Notes under the pieces: generated by a model
The model's input: only the letters and a program-made list of their open reading frames with translations
Database searches by the model: none
Told to the model about the DNA's origin: nothing
DNA from: Nepenthes gracilis
Lineage: Eukaryota; Streptophyta; Magnoliopsida; Caryophyllales; Nepenthaceae
Reading direction: 5' to 3'
NCBI GenBank assembly: GCA_033239525.1
Contig: BSYO01000003.1
Location: 29,071,540-29,135,539, forward strand
Length of the DNA stretch: 64,000 nt
Made by a program: the position numbers and the translations under genes
Part shown: positions 51,201 to 57,924 of the stretch, one piece after another
Layout of the letters: the number at the start of each line of letters is the position of its first letter
How positions within the stretch are numbered: position 1 is the stretch's first letter

Positions 51201-54200
51201 AATATAACCATAAACTAATATTGATATTTTCATCTATGATATAACTCGATGAGTAATTAGATAAAGATTTGACTCGGATCTTTAGTGACCCATTTTTAAG
51301 TGCAGTCTAAATTCTAAGCTATACTTTGCACACCACAACAGAAGCAAGAGGTGAGAGGACTTAGGCATGTTCTTCCTGGAGGATTCCTTTGACGCGGAAT
51401 TTAGTAGATTCAATTAGCCAATTTGGAAAGATTGAATTGTGTTTCAAACTAGCTAGCCTGAGAAAGAGGCAAAATATTGGATCTGTTGAGACTTGGTGGA
51501 GGTTGGAGTACGTCCTAACTCCGAGGTCCCTCTTTGAAGTGAATCTAAGGGCATATCAGGAAGACAGACTCTGTGTCTTATGGAAGAAGTAAGTAAGATC
51601 ACTGATAGTGCCAATGGTACCTTCCCTAGAGGGACTTAATGTTCTCATAGGTTACTCCTTTTCCAGCTACGACATGGAGACTTTGCAGGAATACCTTGAA
51701 TCTGTGGTTGAGAGTGGTTTTCTCTTATATTTCCTAAGTACTTCTCTAGATTTTTCCTCCCTCTCCCTTCTTCTCCAAAGTTTCCTTCTTATAGAGGCGT
51801 TCCTAACCCCTAGAGTGGGTTTCCTGTTGGAGTGAAGTTAAGTGGGCAGCACAATATTCTTCTGTCCTAGTCAGCTACTTTTCATCATGGCAAGACTAGA
51901 GTGGACCAGATTGCCTTTATAGTGCTTCAATTTTTTGTATGCCATCATTGGCTGTGGGAAGCTAAGCCGATTCCACGCTTGCTCCATTGATGGAAACCAC
52001 GACGGTGCCTGCCTTCATTTGCCTTTGTAGGGCGGTTCTGATGCACCTTTTGCATTGTTGATGTTAGCATCTCTGTCTCGGCCTTCTGCAAGCCCTTAAT
52101 CCACGTCGAGGCTTCTCTGGCCTTCTTTAGCACCCTGGGTGTCCCGTCCAGAGCCTTGTCCCTCTTGTACTTTGTCATTCTAGGTGCCCCATCTGGGTTC
52201 TCAACTCTACTGGGAGTTTGACTTCTTCAGGTTCCTTGGCTTACTTCGATTCCTCAGCTTCTTCTGGTGCCTAAATCCACTATAAGCCTCAGCCTCTTGG
52301 GGCTTTGGCTTATTTTGGACCTTGGCCTCTTGGGACCTCAGCCTTCCCATCTGAGTCTTTAACACCGTTTCAGTACACCCATCTTATTTGTGATTTGGGT
52401 AAGATCGAAACTTTACTAGACCCTATGACAACCAAGTTAACAGGATGATGAATCATAAACTCTACTTGGGGTTTTGAAAGAATCAAAGGCTTCACAAAAG
52501 TAGCCTACCACAAAATTCTGGAAAGATAAAACACTGTAAATACTCTCACTTGATTTAGCAACAACCATGAATTTTAAAAGCTAACAGGACATCAACCTGA
52601 TTGAATAACTACATAACTGGGTGTCATTTTTATGAGCTTAAGATGTGTCATGGAGACAGTGTAGGTATTTATTAGAGCTACTGACTACATTTACATAATT
52701 TTGGCCACCAAGTTGCTTCCTCAATAGGTCTGTATTTGTGCACGAGCTTAAAGATGACTTTGAGCTCATATTCGTAGCCATATGTTTAAGGCATAATTAG
52801 AATTGTAAATAATGTGTATGCTTTGAATTTCATTAGAATTTCACTCAATATTGGCTCATGTATTAATTTTTCTTCAATTGTGCTCGGACTTAGGAGAAAT
52901 GACCAGAACAGAAATTTGATATTGTCTCGAACAAAAATTCACGGTTCGCTTTGCATAATTTTCGATGGATTTATGCTTAAGTGATAATGATATTGTATAC
53001 TAGTAGACTCTTCTTCACAGATCATCTGATTGTTCGAATTTTGCCATGTCATTTTTGGTGGCCAATATGGTTATTACATGGCCTGTAAATGGGACACAAT
53101 TGAGGCTACGCATTAGCCCTAACTTGACACATCACATGCATGAGAAGGCCAAAGTTGTGTGCTTGAGGTGCTTATAGTTTATTTGTGTAGTTGAGCTGCT
53201 TACTCTACGTATTTTGCATTCAGTTTTGGCGAGCTTTGTAGTACAAGTAGATGTGAAATAAATTTGTGTTTGATGAAGAAAAATGAGGAAGTTTCTTTGC
53301 ATAGTGAGGCAATTATTTCTAAAGCTTCCAACTTATGTTTGCAAGTATCACTAATATTCCTAGTTTCCAACTTTGTTTGCAAGTATTTTCTTTGGCTTCT
53401 ATCTTTGTTTTCCATATTGTTTCCTTTTAATTTTGGCATGATGGAGTCTGGTGGTGATTGAGGGATATTTTGAAGACCTATGTTAGACTTTGATAGAGAG
53501 ATTTGTATATTTCTCATATCAGAAATTATTTTTCTTTTGATAATGAAAATTTTGTGGATTGTGTAATGGTTACTTGCTGGAAGATCTCTTAGGGTATATT
53601 TTGTATGCTGTATCAGAGGGAGCAGTGGAAGCGTGATGGTTACTTTTTTAGTTATGGGTTAAAGAATAATTGGTGCATCATCATTATTCTGGAATTTTTT
53701 GTTGATGTTTTGTGTTATATCTCGGGTTGTGGCACATACAAAAGAACATAAACAAATATCCAAGCATCTTCAGCTTCAAAATTTATTACTTTTGGTTTCA
53801 GATTGTGCATAACCTATCCCAAGCTGTGGATATTGATGTGAGGTTGGCCAGATTGGAGGAGAGAGCACGCCACATACAAATTAGTGATGAGAGCATGTGT
53901 GATTCTTGTCATGCCCACCTTGGAACCAAGCTTTTTGCTATGTATCCTGATGATTCCATTGTTTGTTACAAGGTTTGTCTTGGCATCTGATATGGTGTAG
54001 AATCATGATTTGCTTGTGATTGCTTTTTCCATCTTCTGGTAAGTATGGCCATTGAATATTCTGCATTTATTTAGCAATAACTTAACAATTTGCTATAAAA
54101 TTGACTTACTTTCTTGCTGTGCACTGTCTTTTGATTTTCATTTATGCTGAATAGATTAAGTACTAGATTTTACAAGGACTCTGTTTGGTTATAGATGTTG

Positions 54201-54999
54201 TTTAAAGCAGCTGGAAAATTCAAATCATTGTCAACTGCAAGGATGTATGAGCTAAAATGTTTCGCAACCTTGTTCTATTGCCAATACTATGATAAACTCT
54301 TTCCTATATGTTTTAATTGCTTATCCTATTCTATGCCTTATCAGCACGATCTAAAAGGCTCATATATTTGTGCATGAAATTATATTGGAAAATATGTCTA
54401 AGCTATAGAAAAATAACTAGTTAACAAGCATTTGATATCTACAAGAATTTGGGGTACGTACAAATAAAGCCAAAGCCCAGGGAAGGTTCATACTGACAAT
54501 TCTGGTTTATGTACTAGTACAATAGTAATGAGCTTACAGGTTACTTCTGCGAGAGATTGACCAGAAAGTGGGTAAAATATCCTTTCTGAAGTTTGATTCA
54601 TGTACTTTTTGTATCAGACCTTTAAGTTCATAATTCTAGTTTTTGACATTCAGAGGATAAAATTTGCATTGAAAGGATTCAAAATTCTACAATTGGCATC
54701 ATTATTCTTAGCCAAGGTCTTTTTTGTTTTGTTTTGTTTTTTTTCTTTTTTTGCCTTTCGTTTTTTGGTAAGTTGCTCTTCCAAGTTGTGTATAATAGCT
54801 GTAACTTTCTATTTCTTATTTATTTTCGTTGTTCTTTCAATAAGGGGAGGAGGCAGTAGAACTGTTGTTATGAAGTGCATGAGTTAATCTGTGATATGCC
54901 GTGCAGTGTTTCCGTCGCCAAGGGGAATCCACTTCTGTTACAGGGCGCAACTTTAAGAGGGATGTGCTGTTCAAACCTGGCTGGCTTGTGTCCAGATAG
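6187..54999 (+). CDS. VPS3: VPS3-like (TGFBRAP1/VPS39-family) vacuolar sorting protein
   Basis: Exons: join(6187..7335, 10139..10414, 21514..21710, 22037..22178, 25470..25742, 25822..25894, 33726..33774, 38823..39111, 40376..40431, 49880..49948, 50036..50147, 50683..50772, 53802..53972, 54907..54999). These total 3039 nt, 1012 residues plus stop, with all phases agreeing. The product matches plant VPS3. It has an N-terminal CNH (citron homology) region (~residues 50-340), a helical part with EEQIKDLLRKKNFVEAISLA, the plant-typical MRDPNRWSLLVPRNRYWG, a VPS39 domain 1-like part (~555-665, DTLLMYLYRSL, RALAFLYANKG), a clathrin-like helical repeat region, and VPS39 domain 2 with a C-terminal CDSC..CYKC zinc-finger-like motif (~950-985). 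In the family this is the CORVET-specific subunit that binds Rab GTPases and tethers endosomal membranes for vacuolar transport. The start is the first ATG in frame and gives a family-like N-terminus. Confidence 0.95.
7717..7742. repeat. (AT)n microsatellite
   Basis: About 13 AT units in VPS3 intron 1. Confidence 0.9.
7862..8265. repeat. Diverged tandem duplication, period about 173 bp
   Basis: Copy A (7862-8034) starts GGTTCTATGAAATTTCTTTG and copy B (8035-~8265) starts GGTTCTAGTGAATTTCTTTG. Shared blocks are CTTTCTGCACAAT, GAACTGAAGATGCA, CCAAGGCTGTCT and GCAGCTCAGATT. Copy B carries about 58 extra bases near its end. Each copy has a TTTCTTTGCAG that resembles a splice acceptor, but no conserved coding sequence follows. 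Confidence 0.75.
9248..10097. mobile_element. hAT-like non-autonomous element (GCCTAGGC type)
   Basis: The left end (AAAGGTGCATATAGGCTCGG, 9258-9277) and right end (GCACTGCCTAGGCTCTAGGG, 10038-10057) are diverged inverted repeats of the GC-rich AGGCGCCTAGGC kind common in plant hAT-derived elements. An AT-rich core without coding capacity lies between them. Flanking CTTGATGC (9240-9247) and CTTGATGT (10098-10105) could be an 8-bp target duplication with one mismatch, but the exact ends are uncertain. It sits immediately before VPS3 exon 2. Confidence 0.5.
10139..10414 (+). CDS. VPS3: VPS3 exon 2
   Basis: Encodes residues 384-475, from VVCYRKMCAEEQIKDLL to MRDPNRWSLL. Acceptor CATACTAG, donor GTATGT, phase 0 on both sides. 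The sequence is among the most conserved in plant VPS3. Confidence 0.95.
11016..11073 (-). repeat. tRNA-derived SINE head-like remnant
   Basis: On the minus strand this reads like an RNA polymerase III internal promoter: an A-box-like TGGCGTAATGGATTTCTCC, then a B-box-like GGTCATAGGTTCAATC. It resembles the head of plant Au-type SINEs. No clear SINE tail was seen, and a related head occurs at 19255-19314. Confidence 0.4.
12229..12685 (-). repeat. Left LTR (3' LTR) of the gypsy element
   Basis: Starts TGTCACG. It aligns along its length with 18264-18720 (shared blocks: TTGACCGTCGAGC/TTGACCATCGAGC, GATATGAAGGA, GGTTTTGGGC, CACTAGTAT.TGTTGAAATA, CATGGCTTGGTTTG). The pair is clearly diverged, so the insertion is old. 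The inner border is approximate; a pyrimidine-rich stretch near 12771-12803 could be the polypurine tract on the element strand. Confidence 0.75.
12863..13683 (-). pseudogene. Integrase remnant of the gypsy element
   Basis: The frame at 13465-13683 (minus) shows an integrase-core-like KHWGVLQSIVSNKDSHF. The frame at 12863-13279 shows the integrase C-terminal pattern VGKASYNIYPPEGM..LFHVSFIKSYL typical of plant gypsy elements. The pieces are in separate frames. Confidence 0.75.
14188..14433 (-). pseudogene. RNase H remnant of the gypsy element
   Basis: The motif HYVTQKELLAII corresponds to the Y.TTEKELLA motif of gypsy RNase H. It is truncated by stop codons on both sides. Confidence 0.75.
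15093..15299 (-). pseudogene. Reverse transcriptase remnant of the gypsy element
   Basis: The pattern INYEALKMVTVNNHYPMPLI followed by SDLLDQL is the conserved N-terminal part of plant gypsy RT. Further RT-like blocks continue toward 14.5 kb in broken frames. Confidence 0.8.
15472..15720 (-). pseudogene. Protease-region remnant of the gypsy element
   Basis: On the minus strand the frame reads through DDFDIILGIDLF, matching the conserved end of gypsy aspartic protease (ILGMD-type). The catalytic DSG block is not intact. Confidence 0.6.
17461..17617 (-). pseudogene. Gag remnant of the gypsy element
   Basis: The minus-strand frame reads FLAWKNLKQIKHMG, then FLAYMLDIKGM and LFHFVDNLQ, the conserved retrotransposon gag core of plant gypsy elements. 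Flanking frames are disrupted. Confidence 0.7.
18249..18261 (-). other. Primer-binding-site remnant of the gypsy element
   Basis: GGCGTTGATACTA on the + strand is a diverged reverse complement of the initiator-Met tRNA primer site (GCTCTGATACCA). It lies two bases inside the right LTR, as expected for a minus-oriented element. Confidence 0.6.
18264..18720 (-). repeat. Right LTR (5' LTR) of the gypsy element
   Basis: Homologous to 12229-12685. Starts TATCACG, a diverged form of TGTCACG, next to the primer-binding remnant. The outer end is approximate. Confidence 0.75.
18771..18838. repeat. Perfect 34-bp tandem duplication
   Basis: Two identical adjacent 34-bp units, 18771-18804 and 18805-18838, each beginning GATAAATAGTACAACTCTGT. 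The identity contrasts with the old, diverged LTR about 50 bp away. Confidence 0.95.
19255..19314 (-). repeat. tRNA-derived SINE head-like remnant
   Basis: The minus strand shows AAAGCAATGGTTGAGTTACT (A-box region), then GGTTATAGATTCAACC (B-box region), parallel to the remnant at 11016-11073. Tail not identified. Confidence 0.4.
20971..21382. mobile_element. Tourist/PIF-Harbinger-like MITE
   Basis: The left end GGTACGTTTGGTTGTTGGAA and the right end, read inverted, CTCATGTTTGGTAGGAGTAA are terminal inverted repeats typical of plant Tourist-like MITEs. The element is rich in GGAATAGAATA-type motifs, has no coding capacity, contains a GTGGGAATTGTTATTCCCAC hairpin at 21239-21258, and includes a TAA repeat. 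The target duplication was not resolved. Confidence 0.65.
21155..21236. repeat. (TAA)n microsatellite
   Basis: Imperfect AAT/TAA/TAG trinucleotide tract inside the Tourist-like MITE. Confidence 0.9.
21514..21710 (+). CDS. VPS3: VPS3 exon 3
   Basis: Begins VPRNRYWGLHPPPAH, continuing the MRDPNRWSLL of exon 2, and runs to LLQSAFKNII. Acceptor ACATGTAG. It ends with AG of a split Arg codon before GTGCGT. Confidence 0.95.
21711..22036 (+). other. VPS3 intron 3
   Basis: 326-bp GT-AG intron with nothing else recognised. Confidence 0.93.
22037..22178 (+). CDS. VPS3: VPS3 exon 4
   Basis: Completes the split Arg and encodes YLQVSRDKDLSPSVREGVD, then the start of the VPS39 domain 1-like region, ending SENSCIL before GTGTGT. 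Phase 0 at its end. Confidence 0.94.
22179..25469 (+). other. VPS3 intron 4
   Basis: 3.3 kb. Contains an hAT-type MITE copy at 22827-23036 and a CT-rich tract near 24719-24742; otherwise no feature was recognised. It ends in TTTGCAGTGCAG, two AG dinucleotides 5 nt apart. Confidence 0.9.
22827..23036. mobile_element. hAT-type MITE, copy 1 (diverged)
   Basis: The right end, read inverted, is GATAAATAAAATATTGGTAT, matching the family end GATAAAAATATCGATATCGG. The left end is CGTATAAGAATATATTG. Flanks TCACATGT (22819-22826) and TCACATGC (23037-23044) form an 8-bp target duplication with one mismatch. Internal sequence is the most diverged of the four copies. Confidence 0.55.
25470..25742 (+). 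CDS. VPS3: VPS3 exon 5
   Basis: EELDTLLEDSGHLRALAFLY through QHLGW, 91 codons, phase 0 both sides. Only the downstream AG of the TTTGCAGTGCAG acceptor keeps the frame with exon 4 and gives the family sequence CIL-EELD. Confidence 0.95.
25822..25894 (+). CDS. VPS3: VPS3 exon 6
   Basis: ISDVDQELAVQVLTSEIRTN through QLLP plus one base. Separated from exon 5 by a 79-bp intron. Donor GTAGGC. Confidence 0.93.
28077..31468 (-). mobile_element. Putative LTR-retrotransposon LTR or solo LTR
   Basis: The right end reads inverted as TGTAGCACCCTAGTGTTCCC, the start expected of a plant gypsy LTR (TGTAACACCC-type). A candidate left end is TGTCATGCTG at 28077. Between them lie AT-rich non-coding DNA and a pyrimidine-rich stretch at 30794-30825, with no pol genes. 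At 3.4 kb it is long for an LTR, and part of the length comes from an internal duplication. No matching target-site duplication or primer site was found, so the left border and solo-LTR status are guesses. Confidence 0.4.
29613..30405. repeat. 405-bp tandem duplication inside the LTR-like block
   Basis: Copy 1 (29613-30017) and copy 2 (30018-~30405) both start GATCCATAACATATTAAATT. They share ATCCTTGTCCCCATTTCTAG, CTTATGGTTTTATAACA and GATCTCATCTTTTTATACCT among other blocks. Confidence 0.9.
33726..33774 (+). CDS. VPS3: VPS3 exon 7 (49 nt micro-scale exon)
   Basis: Encodes DVITAIDPRKVEVLQ, flanked by a 7.8-kb and a 5.0-kb intron. The first two bases complete a codon split with exon 6, and the last two (AG) pair with the first base of exon 8. 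The sequence corresponds to the VIQAIDPKKVEIIQRY block recalled from plant VPS3. Confidence 0.93.
33775..38822 (+). other. VPS3 intron 7 (5.0 kb)
   Basis: The part around 34.68-35.3 kb resembles a retroelement LTR region: GATTTGATTTTATTTT runs, a TATATAAGAGCTTC promoter-like stretch at 34870-34883, and long CTTCTTCCTC tracts. No second LTR or pol sequence was seen. The rest (35.4-38.8 kb) shows nothing recognised. Confidence 0.85.
38823..39111 (+). CDS. VPS3: VPS3 exon 8
   Basis: RYLQWLIEDQGSNDSQFHTL through ESELWLEK. The exon ends GAAAAG before GCAACT, a GC donor. The unspliced frame reads KATQNSF and then a stop, whereas splicing to exon 9 restores the conserved LEK-AILYR junction. Confidence 0.92.
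39112..40375 (+). other. VPS3 intron 8, GC-AG type
   Basis: Begins GCAACT and ends TTTTTCACAG, 1264 bp. Non-canonical GC donors are a known minor class in plants. No GT donor near 39111 preserves both frame and the conserved protein sequence. Confidence 0.85.
40376..40431 (+). CDS. VPS3: VPS3 exon 9
   Basis: AILYRKLGQELLVLQILA plus two bases of a Leu codon, 56 nt. Donor GTAAGT. Matches the AILYRRIGQETLVLQILALK block recalled from Arabidopsis VPS3. Confidence 0.94.
43269..43564. mobile_element. hAT-type MITE, copy 2
   Basis: The left end GTGGATAAAAATATCG and the right end, inverted, CATTGATAAAAATATTGG are terminal inverted repeats. Flanks GTTCCCAC (43261-43268) and ATTCCCAC (43565-43572) match at 7 of 8 bases. 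The interior is AT-rich and full of GATATC/ATATCAG motifs, with no coding capacity. Confidence 0.75.
45038..45160. repeat. Short tandem duplication, 87-bp period
   Basis: GGCATGCACACATCTGGCCA at 45038 recurs as GGCATGCACACACCTGACCA at 45125. Both continue with a diverged CTACCAAATTTCT/ACTAAATTTCT segment. Confidence 0.75.
45916..47161 (-). repeat. Left LTR (3' LTR) of the compact element
   Basis: Starts TGTCATGTCCCAATCCC and ends GGGTCATCGCA. Shares with the right LTR the blocks CAGGTGAAATT, GGCTCCCAA, GAATTGA.ACA and CTCTCTCT. Confidence 0.7.
47306..47320 (-). other. Primer-binding site of the compact element
   Basis: GCTTTGATATCACGA on the + strand is the reverse complement of a TGGTATCAGAGC-like Met-tRNA site with mismatches. 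A TGTCACC that may be an LTR start follows at 47323. Confidence 0.6.
47669..47909. mobile_element. hAT-type MITE, copy 3 (nested in an LTR)
   Basis: Flanked by a perfect 8-bp duplication ATCCATTC (47661-47668 and 47910-47917). Ends CCTTCACATTGATATTTTC and, inverted, GATAAAATTAATATCAGTAT. The interior shares GATATATTTAAT and GCAAAATTATGATATATTG-like blocks with copy 4. Removing it brings the two LTRs to nearly equal length. Confidence 0.8.
48672..48693. repeat. (TC)n microsatellite
   Basis: About 11 TC units within the right LTR. Confidence 0.9.
49880..49948 (+). CDS. VPS3: VPS3 exon 10
   Basis: KLEDCEAAEQYCAELGRPDA then YM plus CA of a Gln codon. Acceptor TATGTCAG. The donor must be GTTGGT at 49949, because only that choice rebuilds MQLLDMYLDP with exon 11. 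Confidence 0.92.
49949..50035 (+). other. VPS3 intron 10
   Basis: 87-bp GT-AG intron. The donor GTTGGT is repeated almost exactly at the start of exon 11 (GTTGCT), which makes the border ambiguous by eye. Confidence 0.88.
50036..50147 (+). CDS. VPS3: VPS3 exon 11
   Basis: LLDMYLDPQNGKEPMFTAAV then RLLHNHGESLDPLQVLE. Donor GTATAT, phase 0. Confidence 0.95.
50148..50682 (+). other. VPS3 intron 11
   Basis: 535-bp GT-AG intron with nothing else recognised. Confidence 0.93.
50683..50772 (+). CDS. VPS3: VPS3 exon 12
   Basis: RLSPDMPLQLASDTILRMLR then ARLHHHRQGQ, the start of the VPS39 domain 2-like part. Acceptor TTGATGCAG, donor GTATGT. Confidence 0.95.
50773..53801 (+). other. VPS3 intron 12
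   Basis: 3.0 kb with one hAT-type MITE (51009-51237). The 51.3-52.4 kb part is rich in CCTTGGC/TTCTTC-type low-complexity repeats, especially 52190-52340. No gene recognised. Confidence 0.88.
51009..51237. mobile_element. hAT-type MITE, copy 4
   Basis: Left end CTTGGATAAAAATATCGG; right end, inverted, ATAGATGAAAATATCAATAT. Flanks GATACAAC (51001-51008) and GATATAAC (51238-51245) are an 8-bp duplication with one mismatch. It is in the same orientation as copy 3 and shares internal blocks with it. Confidence 0.75.
53802..53972 (+). CDS. VPS3: VPS3 exon 13 (zinc-finger-like part)
   Basis: IVHNLSQAVDIDVRLARLEE and RARHIQISDESMCDSCHAHL through DDSIVCYK. Carries the first CxxC pair (CDSC) and the first Cys of the second pair, which is completed at the start of exon 14. 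Confidence 0.95.
53973..54906 (+). other. VPS3 intron 13
   Basis: 934-bp GT-AG intron with T-rich runs near 54720-54770. It splits the second CxxC of the zinc-finger-like motif. Confidence 0.92.
54907..54999 (+). CDS. VPS3: VPS3 exon 14 (terminal)
   Basis: CFRRQGESTSVTGRNFKRDV then LFKPGWLVSR and TAG at 54997-54999. Acceptor ATGCCGTGCAG. The C-terminus closely matches plant VPS3 (KRDVLIKPGWLV). Confidence 0.95.
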   Translation, partial: CFRRQGESTSVTGRNFKRDVLFKPGWLVSR

Positions 55000-55106
55000 A
55001 CTTATTTTGTAAAAGCTATGTGAACTGCCATGCAAGCCTCAAAGTCAGCTGCAGGTAAATGTATCATCAATCTTTTCAAAAGAGTAGCTGCTGTATTTTT
55101 TTTTTA

Positions 55107-55112
55107 AATAAA
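55107..55112 (+). terminator. Candidate polyadenylation signal of VPS3
   Basis: AATAAA 108 bp after the stop codon, within a T/A-rich stretch. Confidence 0.4.
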
Positions 55113-56919
55113 AAAGCTGCATTGGCTTATAATGTGGGGTGCAAGTATTGCCATCTTTTTGTAAAAGTCAGTTCAGTTCCCGGATAATAACGACAATGCT
55201 TTGCAATATCCCTGGGAAATGCAGCCATCTTATTGTGGAGGTGGGTGACGTATGTGTTTTCACAATTAGATGTAAGCGGAATTTAAATCTGATTTTGATA
55301 CTATTTCTGTGTGTTTGTCCGGGCACCCTGCTATATCCTATCCATAAATTTATATATGTTTTTCATTTATTAGGAAGGGAATGCTGAGGACTTCCAGTTG
55401 GAGATTGATTTACACTCTTCTCTCGTGATTTGGTAATATCATGATGGAACCCAGTTGGAGAGTGATCCCCAGTTGTTGGAATTGGTTATATGCAAAATGT
55501 TTTGTTTTTGGTAGGCTGATGCATAATTAAGAGCTGATGAATATGTGAGGCCATCACATCGTGGGATATGAAGCGGTCAGGTGTCGCAACTTGTTATTGC
55601 GTTATAGAGACTGTCTGCCAAACTTTAATTATGAATTTTAGACCACAAAAGCACAACCTTACTCATCCATGTTGTAAATATTCATTTATTATGGTGGAGA
55701 GAGATTTTGTTTTTTTTTCATGTTTCGCTATGAAACTGCACAGGTATGGTCGATAGTGCCCGTGAGTTAGACAAATTGATTCCAGTTGCCTTTTCCTGTC
55801 GTCGAAGTATGCGCATAGGAATGCTATAGTTGACACACCGGCTGAGCTGCCTTATTTTTGTACTGAGGAGATATGTCAAGCGAGTCTCCACCCCCTTACA
55901 ACTACGGACGCAGGCTAATTTTGTGTGCTATGTATCCTTTAAGTGTCTTCTCTCTTAAGCGCGTCAAATCCTCTCCCTGATTACGCCTTTAACAGAAATG
56001 CATCGCCATGGGCTGTTGCTTGTGTTATAATTCGAGATGAGATGTATGGTCTGTTAATTAAACAGCTTCATCTCTCCTGGGAGGTCATATTTGGTCATAT
56101 TTCCATAATCAAATATATAATCTTTATTCTATCTTATTCAATCTGAAAATAGGAGAGGTCAAACCCCAAAACAAGCTTTAGAAGTCCTCCAAAATATGCC
56201 ACCCGTTCCGTTTAGCTATTCTTTTCATGGGTTGGGAATCAATCAACTTCCAAGTCCCAACGGAGAAGGGCAGCCAAAATTTTATTTAACCTTGTAGGGT
56301 CGGAGCTCCATCCTTAACAATTATTATTAGATCTTTAAAGGCTTAACAGTTTTTGTTTTATATTGTTAAAAAAATTATAAAATGAGTTATTTTTTTTTTT
56401 TTTTAAAAAATATATAAAATATTAAGCTATTAAAATATCTATGTTGTTAAAAAAATTATCATAACTATTAATATATTTTGTTAATTTTTACAAAAATATA
56501 CGTTATGGACCATTGGATTGGTGGGAGGAAGGGAGCTGCGGAGAGTAAAATTGTTGAAATAACACTCCATGAAACAATTTTTTTTGTTTCTATAACAAGT
56601 ACGTCATATGTATATGATCAAAAAACTCAATTCGATCATCCCTTCCCGAATTCATTGTCCAGCTGAAATAAAATACTATTTTTATTATTTAAGCTCTATC
56701 TACTGAACCCAAATTATTAGAGATTAGAACATGTCGTAAAAACTCAATACAAATCCCTGTATATTATTTTTATAACATAATCCTATTTATTAAAGAAGCT
56801 TAATTAATAAAGAAGCTTTATTAGAACACCTCCCTTTCTGCCCATTGCCCCACCCTTCTGTTCGTGCTCTCTCCCCACCCCCCCTACCCTTCCATTTTTT
56901 ATATTAAACCCTAAAATTC

Positions 56920-57111
56920 TCAGGGATCACCCACTTCCATGCATATTTTCCATAATAAGCACATCAACGTGGAGCAATACCACAACAAAGTAGTCTTTTC
57001 ACAAATACCTATCATCCGAAATAGTCTTTTGATGCTCGCAAACTTTTTATACTTTTTTTTTTTTATAGGAGCTTGTTTTAATCTGTAAAAACTTTTTAAA
57101 ATAATATGCAA
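56920..57111 (-). pseudogene. Ty1/copia reverse transcriptase fragment
   Basis: The minus strand reads LKSFYRLKQAP, a diverged form of the copia LKKSLYGLKQAPR motif, then YKKF. Shifted by one frame it continues LLHVDVLIM, a decayed version of the catalytic LLYVDDML block. An A-run insertion and frameshifts show it is dead. No LTRs were recognised nearby. Confidence 0.6.
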
Positions 57112-57764
57112 TAGGCTCTTTCTCTGTTATATTTAAATTTTTTGATTATTTTATGTAGATTTTTTTATTTTATTTTAAATCATACGTTTACATTATAATT
57201 CTTATCTAAGGTATAGACCGTCGATTAATTTTAAAATAACTCGAATAGAATACGTTTTTATTATATAGAAATACAGCCTCTATCAAATTTTTTGGATAAA
57301 TTTTTTATTGTAAGTTTTAGTTTATATATAAAATTTAGTTTATTAGGTGGGTAAATTTAGATTTGATTTGAGGGTCTCTAAATCTAAGTTTTTGATATAT
57401 ATTTATATAATTTTTGTTATTATTATTAAATTTTGATCTTTCAGCCTACGTCCCGCACAAACATAAACAAATCCGAACTATTGACTTTATGAGAGTGATA
57501 AACAAGTTTATTCTTTGAATTTTTAATTACTCAATCGAACAGGCGAAAAATACGAGAGAAAATATACCTCTGAAAGACAATGCTTCCTGCCATTAAATTT
57601 TTAAAAACTCATCGTACAAACGATTTTTTAAGCAATATTTTGTAGCAGAAGATGCGGACAATGCACCGCGAAACCAAGCTTAGTAGCTTCATTCGACCGA
57701 GAGCGCTCGATTTCGACGTTAGGTCATAAAGTGGGCCTTCCGTTAATCTAAAATTCTGGTGTCG

Positions 57765-57924
57765 ATGGATGCGAACAATGGAGGGATTACAGGAAGCATC
57801 GATCTCAGTCCTCGCGGCAGCGATGAAGTGATCGATCTCACTGGCCATGTCCATCACCTCCCTTGCTGCGTCAAGTTCACCGGAACCTCGTCCGTTTCTC
57901 ACTATTTCAAGCCCAGAAATACCG
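57765..57924 (+). CDS. RNASEH2C: RNASEH2C exon 1
   Basis: MDANNGGITGSIDLSPRGSD to HYFKPRNT plus one base. Donor GTATTC. Contains the LPC.V.F.G motif region. Confidence 0.9.

Larger units (their letters stand above)
55000..57764. other. VPS3 3' UTR and intergenic spacer
   Basis: Begins with the VPS3 3' UTR; AATAAA at 55107-55112 is a candidate polyadenylation signal. GCAGGTAAAT at 55050-55059 looks like a donor and could mark a 3'-UTR intron. A copia RT fragment lies at 56920-57111, and the rest (56.3-57.6 kb) is AT-rich with nothing recognised. Confidence 0.6.
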
